Origin: Gammaproteobacteria bacterium
Lineage (GTDB): Bacteria; Pseudomonadota; Gammaproteobacteria; UBA12402
Direction: 5' to 3'
Assembly (NCBI GenBank): GCA_018812595.1
Contig: JAHJDF010000009.1
Coordinates: 1-41,768, forward strand
DNA length: 41,768 nucleotides
Part shown: positions 8,103 to 16,331 of the stretch, piece after piece
How positions within the stretch are numbered: position 1 is the stretch's first letter
Layout: each line of letters begins with the position of its first letter
Notes under the pieces: generated by a model
Databases searched by the model: none
Told to the model about the DNA's origin: nothing
What the model saw: the letters and a program-made list of their open reading frames with translations, nothing else
Position numbers and translations under genes: made by a program

Positions 8103-8921
8103 ATGAAATTCATTGTTCTTTTTACTCTTGCATTGTTATTAACCGCCTGTTCTTCCTCTCAATATTTCGAACCACAAGATGGTCCTCCACAACGCACGGT
8201 AGATGTTTCTACGATTCCAAATGCAACTCCGAAAAAAGAACCACACAGTCGATACGGCAATCCTCCGTATTACACAGTGTACGGAGAAACGTATCATGTT
8301 ATGCCAAGCAGTCAGAACTATGTCGCAACAGGTGTCGCCTCTTGGTATGGAACGAAATTCAATCATCAATTGACGTCTGATCATGAAGAGTACGACATGT
8401 TAAAGATGACGGCGGCACACAAAACATTGCCGCTGCCAACTTATGTCAAAGTGACTAATTTAAAAAATCACCGATCGATCATCGTTAAAGTAAATGACCG
8501 AGGTCCCTTTGAAAAAAATCGTTTGATTGATTTGTCTTATGTGGCCGCAAAGAAATTAGACATCTTAAGAAAGGGAACGGGGCTCGTGAAAATCGTCGCT
8601 TTAAATCCAGGTGCTTTGCACAACGTTCAACCTGTCTATATGGCAAAAAAAAGTGCGAATAAAATACAAACACTTTACTTACAAGTCGGTGCCTATGGAG
8701 AACGAATGAATGCGGAAAAAATGTTAAAGCGTGTGAAAGATGTCACCACGTTGCCTAGCCAGATCTATGCCAGTCGCAACAGCAAAGAAATGCTTTACCG
8801 CGTCCAAATCGGCCCCATGCGAGATGCAGAAACGTCCAATTTTGTAATGAACACGCTAGAAGAAGCCGGTATTCATTCAGCAAAGACGGTCATTCAAGAA
8901 AAACCGAGTGCTTTAGGATAG
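8103..8921 (+). CDS. rlpA: RlpA, septal-ring lipoprotein / lytic transglycosylase with SPOR domain
   Basis: RlpA-family proteins are outer-membrane lipoproteins; in Pseudomonas the family cleaves glycan strands lacking stem peptides. The 272-residue product has a lipobox LLTAC (Cys 16). A double-psi beta-barrel follows (about residues 77-165: GVASWYGTKFN, MTAAHKTLPLPTYVKVTN, VKVNDRGPF, IDLSYVAA). The C-terminal SPOR domain (about 190-265, LYLQVGAYGERMNAEKML) binds denuded glycan and directs proteins to the division site. The DPBB Asp and His expected of the enzymatic branch (NDRGPF; TAAHKTLP) are present. An AAGGA site precedes the ATG. dacA, which often follows rlpA, is absent here and a tRNA gene comes next. 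Confidence 0.95.
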   Translation: MKFIVLFTLALLLTACSSSQYFEPQDGPPQRTVDVSTIPNATPKKEPHSRYGNPPYYTVYGETYHVMPSSQNYVATGVASWYGTKFNHQLTSDHEEYDMLKMTAAHKTLPLPTYVKVTNLKNHRSIIVKVNDRGPFEKNRLIDLSYVAAKKLDILRKGTGLVKIVALNPGALHNVQPVYMAKKSANKIQTLYLQVGAYGERMNAEKMLKRVKDVTTLPSQIYASRNSKEMLYRVQIGPMRDAETSNFVMNTLEEAGIHSAKTVIQEKPSALG

Positions 8922-8946
8922 AAATAAATCGAAATATCAACACTTC

Positions 8947-8983
8947 TTGAATTGATATCGAATCACATTTACGCTGCGCGCCC
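8947..8983 (+). promoter_or_regulatory. Probable sigma-70 promoter of tRNA-Ser with GC-rich discriminator
   Basis: TTGAAT (8947-8952), a 17-bp spacer and TACGCT (8970-8975) are followed by GCGCGCCC, six bases before the mature tRNA 5' end. The -10 match is weak. The GC-rich discriminator resembles that after the rpsT -10, which is typical of growth-rate or stringently controlled stable-RNA promoters. Confidence 0.45.
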
Positions 8984-8988
8984 TTTTT

Positions 8989-9078
8989 GGAGAGATGTCC
9001 GAGCGGTTGAAGGAGCACGCCTGGAAAGCGTGTGTACGTTAACGCGTACCGAGGGTTCGAATCCCTCTCTCTCCGCCA
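8989..9078 (+). tRNA. tRNA-Ser(GGA)
   Basis: A class II tRNA of 90 nt including encoded CCA. Acceptor arms GGAGAGA and TCTCTCC pair, with discriminator G. The anticodon stem-loop is CACGC-CTGGAAA-GCGTG with anticodon GGA, reading UCC/UCU. A long variable arm (TACGTTAACGCGTA hairpin) is typical of serine tRNAs. The T arm is GAGGGTTCGAATCCCTC. Its 3' end and downstream flank are partly duplicated at 9236-9304. Confidence 0.97.
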
Positions 9079-9304
9079 GTTAAGAAAAACCATTAACCAT
9101 AAAGTTACTTTTTTATATCTATTGGCATTGTTTAGAGGGATTTGAACCCGACAGAGGGTTCGACAAATTTGTAGGATTGCAAATTTGGACATTTTGCGCA
9201 GCAAAATGCCCGAAGGGTGAGCGGCCACGACGGCCGCGAATCCATCCCTCGATCGAAGCCAGTTAAGAAAAACCATTAACCATAAAATCACTTTTTTATA
9301 TCTA
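9075..9304. repeat. Direct repeat flanking a hairpin-rich tRNA-Ser-derived relic
   Basis: The 47 bp starting at the tRNA's final GCCA (9075-9121) recur at 9258-9304 with two mismatches. The second copy is preceded by CGAATCCATCCCTC, resembling the tRNA T-arm 3' half, and GAGGGTTCGA at about 9154-9163 resembles its 5' half. Between them lie three hairpins: CAAATTTG...CAAATTTG (9164-9187), CATTTTGCGCAGCAAAATG (9190-9208) and GCGGCC...GGCCGC (9221-9237). No gene is visible in 9079-9360. Either an att-type duplication left by a lost element or a tRNA fragment duplication interrupted by a palindromic element would explain it. Confidence 0.75.
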
Positions 9305-9360
9305 ACCGACCCCCTTTAGATAATACGTCGCAATGGTTTGTATGCAGTTTGGGTTGTGAG

Positions 9361-11289
9361 TTATGACGACTTTAGAACTTGAAGAACTTGCTTTAAATCC
9401 ATAGTGGCTACACCAATGACAAAATCAGCAGCTCCGTAGTACATGTATATCTTGCCGTTAATAACAACGACTCCGCACGGAAACACCACATTGTGAATAA
9501 ACCCGAACTTTTCATACTCCATTTCTGGCTGTAATAACGGAACATCCGTTCGTGCAAGCACTTCCCTTGGATCTTTTAAATCAAGCAGGACCGCACCCAC
9601 TTTATAAATCGCGCCTGGATCGGAATACCCGTGATAGAAAAGCAACCAACCGTCTTTCGTTTCAATAGGGGCAGCCGCTGAACCAATTTTTATATTGTCC
9701 CAATACTCTGTTCGAGGACGCATCAAAAGATAATCCGTCGTTAAAAATTCTTTGCCATGTAAGAACTGCTCTTTATCGACAAAATCAATGTAAATACTGC
9801 GATTGGTCCTGTGCAAAATAATGTATTCATCTTCGATCTTGCGCGGAAAAATGCAGGAATTTTTATCTTTCACGCCCGGCGCAGAAATAATGCGTGGAGT
9901 TTCCCAATTCCAACGATGTGCCACAAAATCTTTCACAGGAATAGACGTCATCGCAACGCGAGGGATCACTCCGTTATAAGCGGTGTACACCATATACAAA
10001 TGATCGCCCATGCGAGTGATTCGAGCGTCTTCACAGCCAGAAAACCCTGGCTTTTTTGTCTTTTCAAAATCTTCTCTCGGAATGTAAACAGGATTAGAAA
10101 AACGTTCTGTGATGTGACAACCGTCTTTGCTAAACGCATAACCCAACGTGGACGTTTCATCTTGGGAAAATGCACGGTAAAGAATATGCACCCCATTCTC
10201 ATAGAACGCAGTGGGATTCAATGTACCTTTCAACTCCCATGCAAATTCTGGACGTGGCTCAATAATCGGATTTTGGTTATAGCGCTCGAAACCCTTCTCG
10301 ATCGTTTCACTTTTTACAAAAGAAATCGGCTCTTGCTTCGTTAGATCTGCTAGTAGATCTTTTAATTTCATTGTAGCCACACAACCGACCGTATCTGCTG
10401 CTCCGTAATACACCCACAACTCATCACCCTGTATGAGTGCGCCAGTCGGAAAAGTAATCTGCGGCACATTGCCTTTGAGCTCATACTCCTGTTCAGCGAT
10501 CAACAAGCTACCTGTCCTACCTAAAACCTTTAATGGATTGTTTAAATCCAACAATACCGCTTCAACATTGAAAGACCGATCGGATGAAAAATAATTTTTG
10601 ATATAAGAATAAATCAGAATCCAGCCCTGTTTTGTCTTAACGGGCACTGCGCCCACTTCAAGGTGATCATTAGGACTTCGCAACAATGGCAATACATGCG
10701 AATTCAAATCAGCTTGCCAATTGCGCCAATAATGTGGCGACCACATGTCTTCTTCTTTCTCAAAAAATGCCACAGTGATTTTGGCGGGTGGCAGATCCGT
10801 ATGCGCCGTCAACACGGCAACGAATTTTCCATCAATCTTTTCAGGAAAGAGAGCCATTGCTTTCGCATTAAAAGGAGTCACTTGATGCTTTTTAACGTCT
10901 AAAAAATCACGCGTAATCGCGATACCTACTTTGATGCCTTCTGCTGAAAATGGATAGGTTGATAGAGCGGTATAAAAAATGTAGTACTTATCTCCAATCT
11001 TTGTGACCCGAGGGTCTTCACATCCAAAACCTTCCCAAGCATAACGAGGCCTGATTAATAACTGACGATCTGTGAAACGAATGCCATCTTCACTATGCGC
11101 ATAACCAATCGAAGAAACAGAGCGCTCCACTCCTGCTATTTGCTGCGGCGTAGACTCTGCGCGATAAAGCATATGAAACCCTTTTTGATCCCGCACAACG
11201 CTCGGATTAAAGGCAGCAAGCGCTTCCCAACTGTTGTGTTCGTTTGGAATCAATATTGGATTTTGATCAAGACGCTTTAACGTATTCAT
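9361..11289 (-). CDS. GH130-family protein with two tandem beta-propeller domains
   Basis: GH130 enzymes are mostly phosphorylases (some hydrolases) of beta-mannosides, built as five-bladed propellers. The 642-residue product contains the fold twice: residues ~1-325 and ~331-642. Each half opens with an NPI(L/I) ... W(E)xxxxxNP segment (NPILIPNEHNSWEALAAFNP; NPIIEPRPEFAWELKGTLNP). Each has a central GCEDPR/GCEDAR motif, then YxxYTA, and ends with a (W/M)YYGAAD blade. The EDPR region holds the Asp thought to act as acid in characterised members; the second half has EDAR, so the two halves may differ in activity. No signal peptide, so cytoplasmic. It is the last gene of the run and lies 35 bp after a paralogue, with a purine-rich ribosome binding site. 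Confidence 0.9.
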   Translation of the reverse strand: MNTLKRLDQNPILIPNEHNSWEALAAFNPSVVRDQKGFHMLYRAESTPQQIAGVERSVSSIGYAHSEDGIRFTDRQLLIRPRYAWEGFGCEDPRVTKIGDKYYIFYTALSTYPFSAEGIKVGIAITRDFLDVKKHQVTPFNAKAMALFPEKIDGKFVAVLTAHTDLPPAKITVAFFEKEEDMWSPHYWRNWQADLNSHVLPLLRSPNDHLEVGAVPVKTKQGWILIYSYIKNYFSSDRSFNVEAVLLDLNNPLKVLGRTGSLLIAEQEYELKGNVPQITFPTGALIQGDELWVYYGAADTVGCVATMKLKDLLADLTKQEPISFVKSETIEKGFERYNQNPIIEPRPEFAWELKGTLNPTAFYENGVHILYRAFSQDETSTLGYAFSKDGCHITERFSNPVYIPREDFEKTKKPGFSGCEDARITRMGDHLYMVYTAYNGVIPRVAMTSIPVKDFVAHRWNWETPRIISAPGVKDKNSCIFPRKIEDEYIILHRTNRSIYIDFVDKEQFLHGKEFLTTDYLLMRPRTEYWDNIKIGSAAAPIETKDGWLLFYHGYSDPGAIYKVGAVLLDLKDPREVLARTDVPLLQPEMEYEKFGFIHNVVFPCGVVVINGKIYMYYGAADFVIGVATMDLKQVLQVLKSS

Positions 11290-11324
11290 AGAGATTCTCT
11301 TCTGAGTTCAATATTTTAATTCGC

Positions 11325-13079
11325 TCAATCCACAGCTATTACAGAAGGGCCATGGTGCAGTACGTGACAACTTTTGAGTCTTTTTAAAAACTCACTAAAT
11401 GACGCTGTAGCAACGCACGTCACGGTATCGGCACCTCCGTAATACACGAATAGCCGATCATTAATCACAACGGCCCCGCAAGCATAGATAACCCCACTCT
11501 TATAACCATGGAGTTCATAATATGCATCGGGCTCCAAAACAGGACGCACAGCGCGATACAGCACACGAGTTGGATCTTGATGATCTAACAACATGGCTCC
11601 TAACTTATATTTATTGGGATCGGATCGATCCATTGCATGGTAGAAAATAAGCCAACCGTCTGGGGTATTAATCGGCGATGGTCCCACACCTCTTAATTGA
11701 TTATCCCAACACCCGTTTCGCTCGGCAGCGCTGTAGTGACTGTGAATACAAATTTCTCGATCCAAAGAAATGTCGTCTAAATAATCAATCTGAACACGCG
11801 GAGAAATACTGTGCAAAACAGCATATTTATTGTGGATTTTCTCTGGAAACAACACCCAATTTTTATGAATAGCTCCGCGAGGAGAAATTAAAATCGGCGT
11901 ATGCCAATTCCATTTTTTATTCAGAAAATCTGCGACTGAAATCGACGTCAAAGCAACACCGGGAGGCTGTGAGCCATTAAATGCCGTATAGGTCATATAG
12001 AGCGTGTCACCAATTTTGGTTAATCGCGGATCTTCACAGCCGCCCCAACCGCCGCCTGACGCATAATGAACGGCAACAGGTATGTTTTTATCCTTTCTAA
12101 ATTCAAAAGGTTCTTTCGGTATGTAGACGGGTTCTGATAAACGTTCGCTGATATGAACCCCGTCTTCACTCGCCGCATACCCTAAAACAGACATTCCTGT
12201 TTGACCAATAGCGCGGTAAATAAAATGTACTTTCCCCTCAAGGTAAACGGCCGCCGCATTGAAAGTGGCAAAACTCTCCCATTGATGTGTCAATTTTGGT
12301 TCCAAAATAGGGTTTTCTGAACTGCGTTCAATGACAGGGGCTATGGGTCTTAAGGTGAGAGGGCAGTTAAGTTTTAACTTTCTTAGTAAAACATCTAAAA
12401 GAATTTTAATTTTCTGAACTTTTTTATTTTTTACAAAATAGAGGATCGCTTCGCGTTCAGAGAACTCTAACTTTAAGGGCGCAGCCCCTTTTCCTGCTGT
12501 AAAAATAGGATTTGCAGAACGCCATAATAGTTTTTCCGGATCATCTTTATCAAAAAGTGCTGCGCCAACCAAACAAGGAGATTTTGTGAAATAAAAAAAG
12601 ACAATCCCTTCTTCAACCAAGATCGTTCCAAGAATATGCATTGGTTTTTCGTCAAAATAACCCTTTCTTGTTTCTAATGTCCGCTCTAAGTTTTTCCATG
12701 GTTTTTTAGGATGATCTGAAATAGCGATTCGAATTAATTTTTTACGGCCATCATGGTGATAAAACTTCAAGCGTTTCTTTCCAGAATGCAAAACACATCC
12801 TTTTTTAGAAAGTTGTTTTTGAGTTGTTGTCGTGTACTTGCTTTCTACTTCTACGACTGGATTAACCTTTTTAGATTGGTCGTGATTGTTTCTCAAATTG
12901 ATCTTGATTTTCGGTTTCAAAATCTTAGAGGCGAGCTTCGCTTTCGCACGACCAAAAAATCTAGCCACCTTTTCTTTAACAGCTTTAGCGACTGTTTTTT
13001 TCTTCGAAGCAGGTTGAATTGCCTGCTCTGAAGAAACGGTTTTTCGTTTATTTTTTGGAAGCGCTTTTTCTTTAGGCAT
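11325..13079 (-). CDS. GH130-family protein with basic N-terminal extension and a degenerate first propeller
   Basis: Residues ~255-584 form a GH130 unit (NPILEPKLTHQWESFATFN, GGCEDPRLTKIGD, LYMTYTAFNG, YYGGAD). It is most like the second half of the neighbouring double-domain protein. Residues ~1-85 are strongly Lys/Arg-rich and low in complexity. Residues ~90-250 resemble propeller blades but lack the NP and EDPR landmarks, so the N-terminal half looks like a decayed GH130 copy. I chose the ATG at 13079, placed after a GGGAGGGG site; a GTG at 13085 would add two residues. It is co-directional with the GT9 gene upstream (41 bp). Substrate cannot be read from sequence; beta-mannoside chemistry is inferred from the family. 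Confidence 0.88.
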   Translation of the reverse strand: MPKEKALPKNKRKTVSSEQAIQPASKKKTVAKAVKEKVARFFGRAKAKLASKILKPKIKINLRNNHDQSKKVNPVVEVESKYTTTTQKQLSKKGCVLHSGKKRLKFYHHDGRKKLIRIAISDHPKKPWKNLERTLETRKGYFDEKPMHILGTILVEEGIVFFYFTKSPCLVGAALFDKDDPEKLLWRSANPIFTAGKGAAPLKLEFSEREAILYFVKNKKVQKIKILLDVLLRKLKLNCPLTLRPIAPVIERSSENPILEPKLTHQWESFATFNAAAVYLEGKVHFIYRAIGQTGMSVLGYAASEDGVHISERLSEPVYIPKEPFEFRKDKNIPVAVHYASGGGWGGCEDPRLTKIGDTLYMTYTAFNGSQPPGVALTSISVADFLNKKWNWHTPILISPRGAIHKNWVLFPEKIHNKYAVLHSISPRVQIDYLDDISLDREICIHSHYSAAERNGCWDNQLRGVGPSPINTPDGWLIFYHAMDRSDPNKYKLGAMLLDHQDPTRVLYRAVRPVLEPDAYYELHGYKSGVIYACGAVVINDRLFVYYGGADTVTCVATASFSEFLKRLKSCHVLHHGPSVIAVD

Positions 13080-13120
13080 AAACACCCCTCCCTGTGGTTT
13101 GTGCGTTTACAATGACGCAT

Positions 13121-14092
13121 TCAGCTCAACATTTCCATGACAAGATCAAAAACCTCATCTGTTTTTATATCTGCCGCTTTTGGCTCCACTAAAACTCGTT
13201 GATACGCTCTAGGAGGATAGGGTTTTCCATTAGTCAACGTACGTTCGGAAAACAGTGCAACAAAAGGAATATCCATGGCAACCGCAAGATGCATAGGCCC
13301 CGTATCGCCGCCCACGTAGCAACGGTAATACGTCATAATCGCTGCCAACGTGAGTAATGAAGAACTTTTGCCTGCAATGTTGTAACAATATCTAGCATGC
13401 TTCTTAAAGACCCTTTTGATAATCGGAATTTCTGCTTCAGTTCCCGTCAAAACAAATCGGATAGAAGGATTCGTTCCTACTAATTGAGCCAGCAAATCCG
13501 CATATTTATCAGGCAACCATGCTCTGCTTCCATATTTTTTCCGAATAAATTGCCACCACCCTCGTTTACCTTGCGCCAAAGAAGAATAACCAATATGACA
13601 CCCAATGAGGATTTCTTTCCCGTCCAATTTAGCACCTGCATTTCTCAAGATTTGTTCCGCTTCTTGAAAGTGCTGAGGTTGCGGATCGACATAATATTTT
13701 TCAGGCATCTTGCCCAGACACTCTGGAAATAAAGCGGTAATAGCATCCAATGCAGATTCAACAATCAAACCCCGTCCATAAACAGGCAAGATGGTTTTGA
13801 CACACAAAGTCCTTAAATAAGGATATAGCTTTGGCGTCGCAGAAATCGGGAAAATAATTGCAAAATCATAAGCCTGCGAGAGTTCCTTCAACGCTTCTTT
13901 TCCCGGCGCCAAATAAACCTGACTCACGTCTTTGTTATACAAAAACAGCTCTTGAATAAATGGATTCGGCGCTAAAACATCGATCGTCACTGTTGGATAG
14001 TTTTGCTTCAAAACACGAATCGCACCGGTCAAACAAACACTGTCTCCAATCGTGCTTCCTAATAAAAAAAGAATCTTTCTTGGTTCAGGCAT
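13121..14092 (-). CDS. GT9-family (heptosyltransferase-like) glycosyltransferase
   Basis: GT9 enzymes, such as WaaC and WaaF, transfer ADP-heptose or related sugars to lipopolysaccharide. The 323-residue protein starts MPEPRKILFLLGSTIGDSVCLTGA, the typical N-terminal Rossmann start with a Gly-Asp motif for this family. The nucleotide-sugar site is represented by YVGGDTGPMHLAVAMDIPFVALF near residues 250-280. An AGAGGAAAG ribosome binding site precedes the ATG. It lies 11 bp downstream of the xdhC-like gene and 41 bp upstream of the GH130 pair, so co-transcription is likely. Donor and acceptor are unknown. It could decorate LPS or build the mannoside on which the GH130 proteins act. Confidence 0.88.
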   Translation of the reverse strand: MPEPRKILFLLGSTIGDSVCLTGAIRVLKQNYPTVTIDVLAPNPFIQELFLYNKDVSQVYLAPGKEALKELSQAYDFAIIFPISATPKLYPYLRTLCVKTILPVYGRGLIVESALDAITALFPECLGKMPEKYYVDPQPQHFQEAEQILRNAGAKLDGKEILIGCHIGYSSLAQGKRGWWQFIRKKYGSRAWLPDKYADLLAQLVGTNPSIRFVLTGTEAEIPIIKRVFKKHARYCYNIAGKSSSLLTLAAIMTYYRCYVGGDTGPMHLAVAMDIPFVALFSERTLTNGKPYPPRAYQRVLVEPKAADIKTDEVFDLVMEMLS

Positions 14093-14103
14093 CCCGCTTT
14101 CCT

Positions 14104-15075
14104 CTATAACTGATCATGCTCACAACTCACAATCTCTGCGGAAATACTAATAGCTATTTCCTCTGGGGTTTTACTCGCAATGGGTAACCCCACTGGGGTA
14201 TGTACTTTACTCAATCGACTTTGATCAATGCCCTTAGATAATAATTGATTAAAAATTGCTTTCCCTTTGGCTTTGCTTGCCATCATTCCCAGATATCGTA
14301 ATCGTTTGTTCACCAATTGTTCCAACACAATATGATCCGCTTTATGAGACGCTGTCATAATCACGGCATAGCATCGTTCTCCTTCCTGAATATGCGATCC
14401 AACTTGTTCGTAAGAAATAATATGTTTTTCCTGCGCAAACAGATTATTTTCTAACGTACTGACTTTAGGACGATCGTCAAAAACAACGACATAAAAATCC
14501 AACGTTTCCATAATACGTGACAACGCCAAACTCACATGACCGCCTCCTATAATGTAAAGCACTTTCTGAAAAGAAAGATCTTCACGATAACACCAGGATG
14601 TATCCGCAACGGAATCGCAAAAGTACCGCCCTTCGAAGCAATGGTTTTTTTTGGGAATTAAAGACAGGCCTGTTTGGCTCAGCTGCAACACCGTCGGAAT
14701 CTCTTTCAACGGTTGTTGTAAAAATTGGAAAACGCTTTCGCTCGCAAGACTAATGGGATAAATCACAACCTTTTGGCTTCCAGAACAAATCATGCCAGAA
14801 CGATCCTTTGCTTCTCCGGAGTCATTGTGCAATTGGTTTAATAAAATCGGGTGATTAAACCGAGCGTGTAATTGTTCTTTTGTTTTCTCAACCAGATCAT
14901 GCTCCATCAAACCGCCACCGATAGAACCCGCTAAATTCCCTTCTAAATCGATTGCCATTTTAAAACCTTGACGACCTGGACTGCTGCTTTGGCTATCAAT
15001 CACAACCATTAAAGCTGCTGGCACTTGACGTGTAATGGCTTCTTGCAACAACACCCAAACACGATTGTCTCTCAT
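14104..15075 (-). CDS. XdhC/CoxI-family protein
   Basis: XdhC-family proteins bind molybdenum cofactor, help its sulfuration, and insert it into xanthine-dehydrogenase-type enzymes. The N-terminal XdhC domain shows SSPGRQGFKMAIDLEGNLAGSIGGG followed by MEHDL. The usual CGG cysteine motif is represented by MICSGSQKV, with the Cys retained and the Gly pair altered. The C-terminal XdhC_C Rossmann domain has YIIGGGHVSLALSR and FDDRP. It starts 22 bp after yihY ends. No xanthine dehydrogenase or other molybdoenzyme gene occurs in the window, but a MocA-like nucleotidyltransferase is encoded at 23428-24006. Family assignment is firm; the client enzyme is unknown. Confidence 0.88.
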   Translation of the reverse strand: MRDNRVWVLLQEAITRQVPAALMVVIDSQSSSPGRQGFKMAIDLEGNLAGSIGGGLMEHDLVEKTKEQLHARFNHPILLNQLHNDSGEAKDRSGMICSGSQKVVIYPISLASESVFQFLQQPLKEIPTVLQLSQTGLSLIPKKNHCFEGRYFCDSVADTSWCYREDLSFQKVLYIIGGGHVSLALSRIMETLDFYVVVFDDRPKVSTLENNLFAQEKHIISYEQVGSHIQEGERCYAVIMTASHKADHIVLEQLVNKRLRYLGMMASKAKGKAIFNQLLSKGIDQSRLSKVHTPVGLPIASKTPEEIAISISAEIVSCEHDQL

Positions 15076-15097
15076 AAAAAGTTACCTACTTTTTTCT

Positions 15098-16321
15098 CTA
15101 TAATTTCGCATACACTTTGCTTAACGGCTCTCCCATCAATTTCTGCACGGAATGTTCGAACTTGTGCACCAATGGAGTTAATGCTTTTGGAAAATAAGGT
15201 TGCTCAATTTGAGTAGGAAATTTCCAAGGTAAAATGTCGTATAAATCTGCTAACAATAATTGTGAAAAATCTCTAGAAAGCACAAAAAGATCGGAACTGG
15301 TCATCTGAATTAATTTTGAACGCTGAAGAAAAGACAACATATCTCTGGTTTCAACCGCATAATCCGCCGGTAATAATTGTAAGAGCTTCCTTAAAGACAA
15401 CCCTTGGCCTTGTTGCTGCGCTTGCCACAGGTAACCGAGCCACAAAAATGCATGCGTAAACCCATCAATCTCTCCGCCTTTCTTTGTCAAATAATTTGTT
15501 GTTAACACATTAGAAATTAAAGCGCCGATCAAAACGATCACCCAAACCAAATACAACCACACCAAAAAAATAGGAATTGCAGCAAGAGCGCCGTAAATAT
15601 GCCCGTAGGTTGGAATGTGCATCACGTAAAACACGAACCAATGCTTCATTACGCGATAGAGGACCGTTGCGATGAATGCACCACATATACCGTAACGCCA
15701 AGGCACTCGGCAGCGAGGAACGATGACATAGAACAAAGTGAATGCGATAAAGGTGAGTACGGTTGGTACGCTACTGGTCAGAATTTTTTGCATGCCTAAA
15801 AAAGAAACCGTTCCAACCACAAACGGCAAGGACATGATGTAAGTAGTTGCCATAAAACTAACGGCAACAAAGATCGGCGCCAGACTTAACACGGTCCAAT
15901 ATTTTAGGAATGCAACTAACCCTCGGCGCGGTTGACCAATTTTCCACACATCGTTTAAAGCACGATCAATCGTAAACATCATCATGATAGCGGTTAGCAC
16001 TAATAGCACAGTTCCAAAGACAGACAGTTTTCCTGTCTGCACAACAAAATCATGTAAATACTTTTGAATCACGGCCCCTGAAGCAGGAATAAAGTTTTGA
16101 AAAATCATCGCTTGGATTTTTGAGCCCAATGCGTGAAAAACAGGGAAAACAGAGAGAATAGCAATGCTGACGGCAATCAATGGAACCAAAGCCAGTAAAG
16201 TAGTGATCGTTAAAGCAGAAGCAGAATACGCCAAGCGATCAGAAACAAAACGTTGAACAATCAAACGGGTCATTTTTCGTATTTGAAGCATGTTATTTTT
16301 AATCCGAGCTAAAAAAATCAT
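15098..16321 (-). CDS. yihY: YihY/BrkB-family inner-membrane protein
   Basis: An UPF0761-type membrane protein of about 407 residues. The N-terminal region resembles YihY family members (RLAYSASALTITTLLALVPL), with about six membrane spans to residue ~285. A soluble C-terminal part follows (about 300-407) that looks like a winged-helix segment (LSLRKLLQLLPADYAVETRDML). I chose the ATG at 16321, which follows the lspA stop by 10 bases and has AAGG upstream. A GTG at 16348 is an alternative that would overlap lspA. The old name ribonuclease BN for this family is a misassignment. Molecular function is unknown. It lies directly downstream of lspA. Confidence 0.9.
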   Translation of the reverse strand: MIFLARIKNNMLQIRKMTRLIVQRFVSDRLAYSASALTITTLLALVPLIAVSIAILSVFPVFHALGSKIQAMIFQNFIPASGAVIQKYLHDFVVQTGKLSVFGTVLLVLTAIMMMFTIDRALNDVWKIGQPRRGLVAFLKYWTVLSLAPIFVAVSFMATTYIMSLPFVVGTVSFLGMQKILTSSVPTVLTFIAFTLFYVIVPRCRVPWRYGICGAFIATVLYRVMKHWFVFYVMHIPTYGHIYGALAAIPIFLVWLYLVWVIVLIGALISNVLTTNYLTKKGGEIDGFTHAFLWLGYLWQAQQQGQGLSLRKLLQLLPADYAVETRDMLSFLQRSKLIQMTSSDLFVLSRDFSQLLLADLYDILPWKFPTQIEQPYFPKALTPLVHKFEHSVQKLMGEPLSKVYAKL

Positions 16322-16331
16322 GGGAAAAACC

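Noticed and set aside
8890-9291. A 133-codon minus-strand frame across tRNA-Ser and the relic
   Set aside because: It overlaps a clear tRNA gene and repeated non-coding DNA, and contains no recognisable protein sequence.
15098-16321. Ribonuclease BN
   Set aside because: This is a historical misnaming of the YihY family. The sequence is a membrane protein without metallo-hydrolase motifs.
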